Shown: in pieces, positions 1 to 5,773 of the stretch
Numbering within the stretch: position 1 is the stretch's first letter
Layout: every line of letters begins with the position of its first letter
Assembly: GCA_020253895.1 (NCBI GenBank)
Contig: JADDKG010000190.1
Span: 1 to 9,557, forward strand
DNA: 9,557 nucleotides
DNA from: Rubrobacter sp.
GTDB taxonomy: Bacteria; Actinomycetota; Rubrobacteria; Rubrobacterales; Rubrobacteraceae
Direction of reading: 5' to 3'
The notes under the pieces: model-generated
Database searches by the model: none
Seen by the model: only the letters and a program-made list of their open reading frames with translations
Told to the model about the DNA's origin: nothing
Made by a program: the position numbers and the translations under genes

Positions 1-1
1 C

Positions 2-439
2 TACTTCTACGTTCGCTCCTCGCACCGCAACGAGATGAACTTCGACCTGGACCTCGCCATCCGGCAGTCCGAGGAGAACCCCGTCTACTACGTCCAGTAC
101 GCGCACGCCAGGATCTGCTCGATCTTCCGCCGCTCCGGCGAGGAGGCGCCGCGGTCGGTGCCGTCCGGCGAGCTGGCCCCCGAGGAGCGGCTGCTCGCGC
201 TGGAGCTCATAGACTTCCCGCGGGTGGTCCGGGGGGCCGCTGACCGCCGGGAGGTGCACCCCGTGCCGGCGTACCTGGAGACGGTGGCCACCCGCTTCCA
301 CCAGTTCTACACCGTCCACCGGGTGCTCGTGGACGACGGGGAGGTGCGGGCCCGGCGGCTCGCGCTGTGCGCCGCGACCCGGAACATCCTCGCCGCGGGG
401 CTCGGCCTGCTCGGGGTGCGGGCGCCGGAGCGGATGTAG
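2..439 (+). CDS. argS: arginyl-tRNA synthetase, C-terminal part (5' end outside window)
   Basis: This is the last 145 residues of a class I arginyl-tRNA synthetase, which attaches arginine to tRNA-Arg in the cytoplasm. The frame is open from base 2, so the catalytic core with the HIGH and KMSKS signatures lies upstream of the window. The visible part carries the family string NFDLDLA followed by NPVYYVQYAHARICSI, which marks the entry to the DALR-type anticodon-binding helical domain. It ends with the typical ArgRS terminus, LLGVRAPERM just before the TAG stop. The protein is intact to its natural end. Downstream, 57 bases separate it from the phosphoesterase gene, with a -10-like box between, so the next gene may have its own promoter. 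Identity is essentially certain from the DALR-domain strings. Confidence 0.96.
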   Translation, partial: YFYVRSSHRNEMNFDLDLAIRQSEENPVYYVQYAHARICSIFRRSGEEAPRSVPSGELAPEERLLALELIDFPRVVRGAADRREVHPVPAYLETVATRFHQFYTVHRVLVDDGEVRARRLALCAATRNILAAGLGLLGVRAPERM

Positions 440-448
440 GTTGGCCTC

Positions 449-457
449 TGCTATACT
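449..457 (+). promoter_or_regulatory. candidate extended -10 promoter of the phosphoesterase gene
   Basis: The nine bases TGCTATACT fit an extended -10 element (TG, one base, then TATACT, five of six matches to TATAAT). No -35 box lies at the expected distance, as is usual for extended -10 promoters. Transcription would start near base 464 and give a leader of about 33 bases. Confidence 0.45.
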
Positions 458-480
458 CAGGGCCGCGCCGGAGTCACCTC

Positions 481-494
481 TTTCCCCGGGGAGA
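481..494 (+). promoter_or_regulatory. hairpin covering the ribosome binding site of the phosphoesterase
   Basis: TTTCCCCGGGGAGA is self-complementary, with a TTTCC/GGAGA stem including one G-T pair and a CCGG loop. Its right arm is the purine-rich ribosome binding site ending 2 bases before the ATG at 497. Folding would hide the site, so it could lower translation. A 5-bp stem is weak evidence by itself. Confidence 0.3.
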
Positions 495-496
495 AG

Positions 497-1321
497 ATGA
501 GCACCGAAGGACGCCTCACCATCTGCCAGATCAGCGACATCCACTGCGGGAGCCCGTACTTCATACCGGACCTTCTGGAGCGCTCCATCCTGGAGATAAA
601 CGACCTCGAGCCCACGGCCGTGGTCGTCTCGGGGGACCTCACCAACGCCGGCTACCGGCAGGAGTACGAGCAGGCGGCGGAGTACATCCGCCGCTTCCGG
701 TGCGAGCACCTGATGGTGATACCGGGCAACCACGACTCGCGCAACGTGGGATATGTGCACTTCGAGCGGCTCTTCGGCGAGCGCTACTCCGTGATCGACT
801 TCGAGGACGCCGTCATGGTGGGGGTGGACTCCTCCGAGCCCGACCTAAACGACGGCCGGGTGGGCCGGGAGCACTACGGCTTTATCCACGAGAGCTTCGC
901 TGCTGCCGGGGACAAGCTGAAGATCTTCGTGGTCCACCACCACCTGATCCCGATCCCCGGCACCGGCCGGGAGCGGAACATCGTCTTCGACGCGGGGGAC
1001 GTCCTGGAGCTTCTGGCAGACACCGAGGTGGACCTCGTGCTCTCCGGCCACAAGCACGTGCCCTACGCCTGGCGGCTGGAGAACATGTTTATCGTCAACG
1101 CCGGGACCGCCTCCACCACCCGGCTGCGGGGCAACACCCGCCCCTGCTACAACATCATCGAGGTGGAGAACGAGCGGGTCCGGGTGTTCCGCAAGTACCC
1201 CTTCCGGGAGCGGGAGCTGGTGGTGGACTTCAACGCCGAGACCCACGAGTACTACCACTACGAGGAGATCCAGGGCGACGGCCGCCCCGGCGACCGCCGC
1301 CAGCGCCGGCTGATCACCTGA
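497..1321 (+). CDS. calcineurin-like metallophosphoesterase (CpdA/class III phosphodiesterase type)
   Basis: This is a 274-residue cytoplasmic hydrolase of the binuclear-metal phosphoesterase superfamily; there is no signal peptide. All five metal-site blocks are present in order: SDIHCG (D14, H16), SGDLTNAG (D47), PGNHDSR (N78, H79), VVHHHLIP (H147-H149) and LSGHKHV (H185, H187). So it should be an active metal-dependent phosphatase or phosphodiesterase. The layout resembles cyclic-nucleotide phosphodiesterases of the CpdA group, but the substrate cannot be read from the sequence. The ATG start has a GGGGAGA ribosome site just upstream and begins a few residues before the first motif, as usual for the family. 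Its TGA is only 4 bases before the TTG of the cPGS gene, so the two are probably co-translated and may act on linked substrates (inference). Confidence 0.9.
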   Translation: MSTEGRLTICQISDIHCGSPYFIPDLLERSILEINDLEPTAVVVSGDLTNAGYRQEYEQAAEYIRRFRCEHLMVIPGNHDSRNVGYVHFERLFGERYSVIDFEDAVMVGVDSSEPDLNDGRVGREHYGFIHESFAAAGDKLKIFVVHHHLIPIPGTGRERNIVFDAGDVLELLADTEVDLVLSGHKHVPYAWRLENMFIVNAGTASTTRLRGNTRPCYNIIEVENERVRVFRKYPFRERELVVDFNAETHEYYHYEEIQGDGRPGDRRQRRLIT

Positions 1322-1325
1322 CCCC

Positions 1326-2666
1326 TTGCGCACCCTGTTTCTTATAGACGGCGAGCACTACCCTCCGGTGGTGCTCGATGCGATGCGCCGCGTCGGAGAG
1401 GAGCTCGGCGCAGAAGGAGTTGCCGCGGCCTTTCTCGGCGGGACCGAGAAGATCGGGGAGGATGTGGACTACGGGCTGCCGCTCGTGGCGGCGGAGGACC
1501 CGGTGGCCGCCGCGCGCGAGGCCCTGCGGCGGCACCGGGTGGAGGCGGTCGTGGACCTCTCCGACGAGCCGGTGGTCGGCTACCGGGAGAGGATGCGGAT
1601 CGCCTCGCTCGCCCTGGCCGCCGGAGCCCGCTATATCGGCAGCGACTTCGAGCTCCGGCCTCCCAGGTTTCACAGGGTTGCGGACAAGCCCTCCCTCGCC
1701 GTTATAGGAACCGGCAAGCGGGTGGGGAAGACCGCCGTTACGGGGTACCTGGCCCGGCTCCTGGACCGGGAGGGCTTCAACCCCGCCGTGGTCTCCATGG
1801 GCCGCGGGGGGCCGCAGGAGCCCGAGGTGCTCGAGGGGCACCGGCTCGAGGTGGGGAGCGGGTACCTGCTCCGGGCGCTCGAGCGCGGGGCCCACGCGGC
1901 GAGCGACTACTACGAGACCGCCGCCCTCAGCCGGGTCACCACCGTCGGCTGCCGCCGGTGCGGCGGGGGGCTGGCCGGGGAGCCCTTCGTCTCCAACGTG
2001 CTGGAGGGCGCCCGGATCGCCGCCGGGCTGGATACCGGGATCACGGTCTTCGACGGCTCGGGTGCGGCGATCCCGCCGGTCGAGGTGGGCCGGCGGGTTC
2101 TCGTGGCCGGGGCCCACCAGGACCCGGAGTACGTCGCCGGGTTCCTCGGCGCCTACCGGCTGCTGGTCTCCGACCTCCTGATCCTCACGATGGCCGAGGA
2201 GCCGATGGCCGGTCCCGGGAAGATCCAGGAGATCACCCGCCGGGTGAGGGAGGTCCGGGAGGACCTTCCGGTCATCCCGACGGTCTTCCGGCCGCGGCCC
2301 GCACGGGAGGTGCGGGGGCTGCGGGTAGCCTACGTCTCCACCGCCCCTCCTGCGGTGCTAAAGCGGCTGGCCGAACACCTCGAGGAGAGCTACGGGTGCG
2401 AGGTGGCAGCCGTGTCGGGCAACCTCTCCAACCGGAAGCGGCTTGCGGAAGACCTCGCCGGCATGCCGGAGGTGGACGCCTACCTCACCGAGATAAAGGC
2501 CGCCGCCGTGGACGTGGTCACCCGGCGGGGGGCCGAGGAGGGCCGGCTGGTCGTCTACTGCGACAACGACCCCGTGGCCGAGGGGCTGGACGGCGCCCTG
2601 CTGGGGCTGGCCCGGGAGGCCGTGCGGAACGCCGGTAGTGGTCCCGGCGGGGGCCGTGGTGTATAA
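1326..2666 (+). CDS. cpgS: cyclic 2,3-diphosphoglycerate synthetase (cPGS) family protein
   Basis: This 446-residue protein is recognised as cPGS, which in methanogens closes 2,3-diphosphoglycerate into its cyclic form at the expense of ATP; the product is a heat-stabilising solute. It starts with the family string LIDGEHYPPVVLDAMRR (residues 6-22). A BioD-like P-loop, GTGKRVGKT, lies at 128-136, and a GCRRCGGG segment with C209 and C212 follows. The start is TTG at 1326. An in-frame stop at 1311-1313 blocks longer versions, there is no good ribosome site, and the phosphoesterase stop is 4 bases upstream, so re-initiation is likely. The length is close to the archaeal enzyme (about 450-460). 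The last codons (GTA TAA) overlap the -10 box of the next transcript. The family call is firm. The product in this organism is inferred, because the kinase that makes 2,3-diphosphoglycerate is not in the window. Confidence 0.85.
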   Translation: MRTLFLIDGEHYPPVVLDAMRRVGEELGAEGVAAAFLGGTEKIGEDVDYGLPLVAAEDPVAAAREALRRHRVEAVVDLSDEPVVGYRERMRIASLALAAGARYIGSDFELRPPRFHRVADKPSLAVIGTGKRVGKTAVTGYLARLLDREGFNPAVVSMGRGGPQEPEVLEGHRLEVGSGYLLRALERGAHAASDYYETAALSRVTTVGCRRCGGGLAGEPFVSNVLEGARIAAGLDTGITVFDGSGAAIPPVEVGRRVLVAGAHQDPEYVAGFLGAYRLLVSDLLILTMAEEPMAGPGKIQEITRRVREVREDLPVIPTVFRPRPAREVRGLRVAYVSTAPPAVLKRLAEHLEESYGCEVAAVSGNLSNRKRLAEDLAGMPEVDAYLTEIKAAAVDVVTRRGAEEGRLVVYCDNDPVAEGLDGALLGLAREAVRNAGSGPGGGRGV

Positions 2667-2667
2667 T
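2662..2667 (+). promoter_or_regulatory. consensus -10 box of the glpX-like gene promoter
   Basis: A perfect TATAAT overlaps the TAA stop of the cPGS gene in very GC-rich surroundings. The best -35 at 17-base spacing is TGGTCC (2639-2644), only three of six matches. Transcription would begin near 2674 and leave a leader of about 125 bases before glpX. Confidence 0.6.
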
Positions 2668-2799
2668 CTTTACCAACCCGAGTGATGCAGATCCGCTTTT
2701 ATTCCGGCTAAAGCCCTGCTGGCAGACCGCGTATGAACTGCGGGCATCTTGCGGGGATGGGAGGTTGGGTGATCTTTTATCGGATCTTCTGATTCACGC
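2668..2799 (+). promoter_or_regulatory. structured 5' leader of the glpX-like gene, possible cis-regulatory RNA
   Basis: This is the main intergenic stretch of region 2. Several long-range pairings can be seen. CCAACC (2673-2678) pairs with GGTTGG (2763-2768) as a closing stem. Inside it, GATGC (2684-2688) pairs with GCATC (2744-2748), stacked on CCGC (2693-2696) with GCGG (2740-2743) across a 4-base bulge. A competing pairing joins AGATCCG (2689-2695) to CGGATCT (2781-2787), close to the start codon. CCGC at 2727-2730 is a third partner for the same GCGG. Mutually exclusive helices of this kind are typical of riboswitch-like leaders, but no known class is recognised. In 130 GC-rich bases, matches of 6-7 bases can arise by chance. 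Confidence 0.35.
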
Positions 2800-3816
2800 G
2801 TGGAGGGCGTGGGGCTCAGAGCCCTCGACTACGCCGCCGTGACCGAGCGGGTCGCGCTGCGCGTCGCCCGTCTGGAGGGTTCCGGGGATGCCGAGAGGGC
2901 CTACACCCTGGCTGCGGAGACCTTCCGGGAGGAGCTTGCGGGGATGCCGGTCGGTGGTCGGGTCGCCCTGCTGCGCGAGCAGCACGTGGACGAGCAGGGC
3001 CGGGCCAGGCCCCTCAAGAAGAAGGAGGGGGATCCCCATACGCTGCGGGCGGGAGATGTGGTCGGAAGCGGGGAGGTGAGGGTTGACCTGGCGGTCGAGC
3101 CCGTCGAGGGGCTCTCGCTGCTCGTCAAGGGGCAGCAGGGGGCCATCTCCGCCGTGGCCGCCGCCCCCGAGGGGACGATGTTAAGGACGCCGGACATGTA
3201 CATGAGCAAGCTCATCGTCGGGCCGCGCGCCCGGGGACACATAGACATAGACGCGCCGGCGGCGGAGAACGTGGAGGCCATAGCCGCGGCGCTCGGCCGG
3301 AGGGCCTCCGAGATCACCGTCGTCGTGCTGGACCGCGACCGGCACCGGGAGCTCATCGACGAGATCCGGCGCACCGGCGCCAGGATCCACATGCGCCCCG
3401 AGGGAGACCTCACCCCCTCCATAGCCGTGGGGCTCAGGGATTCCGACGTGCACGCGGTGATCGGTATCGGAGGGGCCCCGGAGGGCGTCCTTGCCGCCGC
3501 CGTCGTGAAGTGCCTGGGCGGAGAGATACAGGCCCGGATGTGGCCTGTGAACCGGGCGCAGGTCGAGCGGCTGCGGGAGTACGGGCTCGGGGATCCCGAG
3601 CGGAAGCTCACCACCGACGACCTCATCCGCGGCGATGACGTGGTGTTCGCGGCCACCGGGCTCACCTCCGGGGAGACCCTCGAGGGGGTGCGGTACTTCC
3701 GGGGGGGAGGGCGGACCCACACCGTGGTGATGTCCACCCGGCCCCGTATGATAAGATTTGTAGACACCATCCATGCCCTCGAACCCGATGCGGGTCTGCA
3801 AGGATTCCAGCGTTGA
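2800..3816 (+). CDS. glpX: GlpX-like class II fructose-1,6-bisphosphatase homologue with altered metal site
   Basis: This 338-residue protein of the lithium-sensitive phosphatase superfamily has GlpX landmarks: PDMYMSKLIVGP from 131, IDIDAP, GIGGAPEGVLAAA (E228 matches E. coli E213), ATGLTSGETLEGVRYF and a C-terminal FVDTIH. The N-terminal metal-site blocks deviate. By eye-alignment E. coli D33 falls on Y35, GEGEIDE becomes REQHVDE (59-65), and DPIEGT becomes EPVEGL (100-105). The loop between the last two blocks is about 12 residues longer and lysine-rich. Neighbouring frames do not hold the missing motifs, so this is divergence and not a frameshift. GTG at 2800 is chosen because TGA at 2770-2772 limits extension and homology begins at LDYAAVTE; the ribosome site is poor and GTG 2809 is an alternative. 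The fold is secure, but ordinary fructose-1,6-bisphosphatase activity is doubtful, and a changed substrate or a regulatory role is possible. Confidence 0.85.
   Translation: MEGVGLRALDYAAVTERVALRVARLEGSGDAERAYTLAAETFREELAGMPVGGRVALLREQHVDEQGRARPLKKKEGDPHTLRAGDVVGSGEVRVDLAVEPVEGLSLLVKGQQGAISAVAAAPEGTMLRTPDMYMSKLIVGPRARGHIDIDAPAAENVEAIAAALGRRASEITVVVLDRDRHRELIDEIRRTGARIHMRPEGDLTPSIAVGLRDSDVHAVIGIGGAPEGVLAAAVVKCLGGEIQARMWPVNRAQVERLREYGLGDPERKLTTDDLIRGDDVVFAATGLTSGETLEGVRYFRGGGRTHTVVMSTRPRMIRFVDTIHALEPDAGLQGFQR
3747..3757 (+). promoter_or_regulatory. rho: candidate -10 region for rho inside the 3' end of glpX
   Basis: An AT-rich patch holds two overlapping -10-like hexamers, TATGAT (3747-3752) and TAAGAT (3752-3757), in an otherwise GC-rich coding region. 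No convincing -35 is present. If used, it would give rho a leader of about 130 bases. Part of the AT-richness may only reflect codons for Met, Ile, Arg and Phe. Confidence 0.25.
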
Positions 3817-3831
3817 CACGTACCCGACAGT

Positions 3832-3860
3832 GCGCGACCGGCCTCCGTTAGGCGCCGCGC
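3832..3860 (+). promoter_or_regulatory. hairpin in the glpX-rho gap
   Basis: GCGCG (3832-3836) pairs with CGCGC (3856-3860). Inside, GCCT (3841-3844) pairs with AGGC (3850-3853) around a CCGTT loop, with a small asymmetric internal loop between the stems. It lies 15 bases before the rho ribosome site. It may be a weak terminator of the glpX transcript, although no T-run follows, or a control structure in the rho leader. Confidence 0.35.
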
Positions 3861-3893
3861 GTATCGGAAAGCAGTAGGAGAGGTGAAGCAGCA

Positions 3894-5387
3894 ATGACCG
3901 AACTGGCTACCCTGGAACGGAAGAGGCTCAGCGACCTGCACCAGATCGCCTCCCAGCTCGGCATCGAGCAGTACCGCAAGTACCGCAAGGCCGAGCTGGC
4001 CGAGCTCATCTACAAGGTCGCAACCCAGCAGGCCGCCGAGCAGCAGCGCACCACGGAGAACCCGGGCTCGCCCGAGGCGGTGGCCGAGGCTCCGGCCTCC
4101 AACGGCGGCGAGCAGGCCGCCTCCGAGGCCCAGACGCCCACCGACGCCTTCGGCGAGGCGGACACGGCGGTCGTGGAGCGGCCCGAGGAGGTCGAGAAGC
4201 GTCGCCAGGAGCAGCAGCAGCGCCAGCGGCGCGAGCAGCCCCCCGCCGAGCAGGAGGGCAAGGAGAGGGACGAGTCCCTCATCCAGAGCGGCGTGCTCGA
4301 CATCCTGCCGGACGGCTTCGGGTTCCTGCGCACCAGCGGGTACAGCCAGAGCAAGAACGACGTCTACATCTCCACCAGCCAGATAAAGCGCTTCAACCTC
4401 CGGCGCGGCGACTACATCGTCGGGCAGATCCGGCCGGCGCGCAACGGGGAGAAGTACCCGGCGATGGTCCGGATAGAGACCATCAACGGCCGGGAGCCCC
4501 AGAAGGGGCGGTGGCGGCCGAACTTCGACGACCTGACCCCGCTCTACCCGATGGAGCGGCTCAGGCTGGAGTGGAAGCCAAACGACATCGCCCCGCGGGT
4601 AATAGACCTGGTGGCGCCCATCGGCAAGGGCCAGAGGGGGCTCATCGTCTCCCCGCCCAAGGCGGGCAAGACCACCATCCTCAAGCAGATCGCCCAGTCC
4701 ATCGCGGCCAACTACCCGGAGGTACGCCTGTTCGTGCTGCTGGCCGACGAGCGGCCTGAGGAGGTCACCGACTGGGAGCGCAGCGTCCGGGAGGCCGAGG
4801 TGGTCGCCTCCACCTTCGACCAGCCGGCCGAGAACCACATCGCGGTGGCCGAGCTGGTGCTGGAGCGGGTGAAGCGGCTGGTGGAGGAGGGCGAGGACGT
4901 GGTTGTGCTCCTCGACTCCATCACCCGGCTGGCCCGGGCCTACAACCTCGCGGCCCCGGCCTCGGGACGGATCCTCTCCGGCGGCGTCGATTCCGCCGCC
5001 CTGTACCCGCCCAAGAAGTTCTTCGGGGCGGCCCGGAACATCGAGAACGGCGGCTCGCTCACCATCCTGGCCAGCGCCCTCATCGACACCGGCAGCCGGA
5101 TGGACGAGGTGATCTACGAGGAGTTCAAGGGCACGGGCAACATGGAGATCCACCTGGACCGCAAGCTGGCCAACCGGAGGATCTACCCGGCCATCAACAT
5201 CGAGGACTCCGGCACCCGCAAGGAGGAGCTGCTGATGGAGCCGGCCGAGGCCCAGAGGGTCTGGCAGGTGCGCAGCATCCTGAACGCCCTGGACACGGCG
5301 GCCAAGATAGAGCTGCTCATCCAGAAGCTGAAGGAGACCCGCACCAACGCGGAGTTCCTGCGGCAGCTGCAGCGGGTGCGCAGCTAA
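3894..5387 (+). CDS. rho: transcription termination factor Rho
   Basis: This is the hexameric RNA-dependent ATPase that ends transcription of untranslated RNA. The RHO_N helical domain covers about residues 4-45. A low-complexity insertion of about 80 residues follows, rich in Ala and Glu at first and then Gln/Arg-rich (102-115). The cold-shock RNA-binding domain begins near 130 with [14 protein letters not shown], and [17 protein letters not shown] follows. The ATPase has Walker [10 protein letters not shown] (253-261, K259) and Walker B VVVLLDS (D341), then the conserved IDTGSRMDE and [14 protein letters not shown] stretches. The length is 497 residues against 419 in E. coli; the difference is the insertion, a known feature of actinobacterial Rho. 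ATG 3894 has an AGGAGAGG ribosome site 10 bases upstream. Leader hairpin 3832-3860 and terminator-like hairpin 5402-5437 flank the gene. Rho represses its own gene in some bacteria; nothing here proves that. Confidence 0.98.
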   Translation: MTELATLERKRLSDLHQIASQLGIEQYRKYRKAELAELIYKVATQQAAEQQRTTENPGSPEAVAEAPASNGGEQAASEAQTPTDAFGEADTAVVERPEEVEKRRQEQQQRQRREQPPAEQEGKERDESLIQSGVLDILPDGFGFLRTSGYSQSKNDVYISTSQIKRFNLRRGDYIVGQIRPARNGEKYPAMVRIETINGREPQKGRWRPNFDDLTPLYPMERLRLEWKPNDIAPRVIDLVAPIGKGQRGLIVSPPKAGKTTILKQIAQSIAANYPEVRLFVLLADERPEEVTDWERSVREAEVVASTFDQPAENHIAVAELVLERVKRLVEEGEDVVVLLDSITRLARAYNLAAPASGRILSGGVDSAALYPPKKFFGAARNIENGGSLTILASALIDTGSRMDEVIYEEFKGTGNMEIHLDRKLANRRIYPAINIEDSGTRKEELLMEPAEAQRVWQVRSILNALDTAAKIELLIQKLKETRTNAEFLRQLQRVRS

Positions 5388-5401
5388 AGGCTCGAGCCTC
5401 A

Positions 5402-5437
5402 CCGAGGAGGGCCCGGCCGCGGCCGGGCCCTCTTCGG
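5402..5437 (+). terminator. long GC-rich hairpin after rho, U-tract-less terminator
   Basis: The 36 bases form a nearly perfect inverted repeat. Bases 5402-5417 pair with 5422-5437 with one G-T pair (5406/5433), and only four loop bases remain. The core AGGGCCCGGCC is exactly mirrored. It starts 15 bases after the rho stop. No T-run follows (GGTAAAC), as is common for actinobacterial hairpin terminators. It separates rho from rpmE or at least weakens read-through. Confidence 0.75.
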
Positions 5438-5439
5438 GG

Positions 5440-5454
5440 TAAACTCTCTATGCT
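5440..5454 (+). promoter_or_regulatory. candidate -10 elements for the rpmE-tsaC operon
   Basis: Right after the hairpin, two -10-like hexamers occur: TAAACT (5440-5445) and TATGCT (5449-5454). The strong hairpin upstream makes a fresh promoter here plausible. No -35 is visible, because the expected position falls inside the hairpin, so support is weak. Confidence 0.3.
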
Positions 5455-5474
5455 GTTCCGATGGTGATCTTTTG

Positions 5475-5490
5475 AGAGACGGAGGTCTTT
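5475..5490 (+). promoter_or_regulatory. hairpin presenting the rpmE ribosome site in its loop
   Basis: AGAGAC (5475-5480) pairs with GTCTTT (5485-5490), with one G-T pair, around a GGAG tetraloop (5481-5484). GGAGG is the ribosome binding site, 9 bases before the GTG at 5495. E. coli bL31 is known to control its own translation through its mRNA leader, so a role in feedback control is conceivable here, but only the fold is visible. Confidence 0.35.
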
Positions 5491-5494
5491 TACG

Positions 5495-5773
5495 GTGAAG
5501 AAGGGCATACACCCCGAGTACCGGCCGGTGGTCTTCCGGGACGCCGGCGCCAACTTCGCCTTCCTTACCCGCTCCACGGTGGAGACGAACAAGACCATCG
5601 AGTGGGAGGACGGCAACACCTACCCGCTGGTCGAGCTGGACATTTCCAGCGCGAGCCACCCGTTCTACACCGGGCGGCAGCGGATCGTGGACACCGGTGG
5701 TCGGGTGCAGAGGTTCGAGAGCCGAAGGAGGCGGCGTCAGCAGCGCTCCGGCGAGCAGGACAGGCAGCTGTGA
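5495..5773 (+). CDS. rpmE2: 50S ribosomal protein bL31, type B (cysteine-free)
   Basis: This 92-residue ribosomal protein of the large subunit helps bridge the two subunits. It matches the type B (YkgM-like) form: [15 protein letters not shown] at the start, [19 protein letters not shown] in the middle and VQRF near the end. There is no cysteine at all, so the zinc-binding site of type A bL31 is absent. The C-terminus is a strongly basic tail ([10 protein letters not shown]) suited to rRNA contact. The start is GTG with GGAGG 9 bases upstream. The rho-rpmE-prfA location is where actinomycetes usually keep the cysteine-containing form. Its TGA overlaps the GTG of the following DUF1385 gene by four bases (GTGA), which predicts translational coupling. 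Confidence 0.95.
   Translation: MKKGIHPEYRPVVFRDAGANFAFLTRSTVETNKTIEWEDGNTYPLVELDISSASHPFYTGRQRIVDTGGRVQRFESRRRRRQQRSGEQDRQL

Noticed and set aside
367..1347. A 326-codon plus-strand frame overlapping the end of argS and the phosphoesterase
   Set aside because: The product is almost only Arg, Gly, Pro and Ala, a typical shadow frame, while the overlapping frame has all metallophosphoesterase motifs.
2668..2799. tRNA, T-box or small SRP RNA in the glpX leader
   Set aside because: No T-loop sequence, no T-box antiterminator core and no SRP tetraloop helix are present.
2941..3110. A frameshift explaining the missing GlpX metal-site motifs
   Set aside because: The other two forward frames contain nothing like GEGEMDEAPM or DPIEGT, and homology continues on both sides in one frame, so the differences are substitutions and a longer loop.
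2901..5402. An open frame of 833 codons on the minus strand across glpX and rho
   Set aside because: It is antisense to two firmly identified genes, shows no recognisable family, is rich in Leu/Gly/Val/Arg/Ser as expected of the mirror of GC-rich codons, and has no ribosome site. It is a GC-bias shadow.
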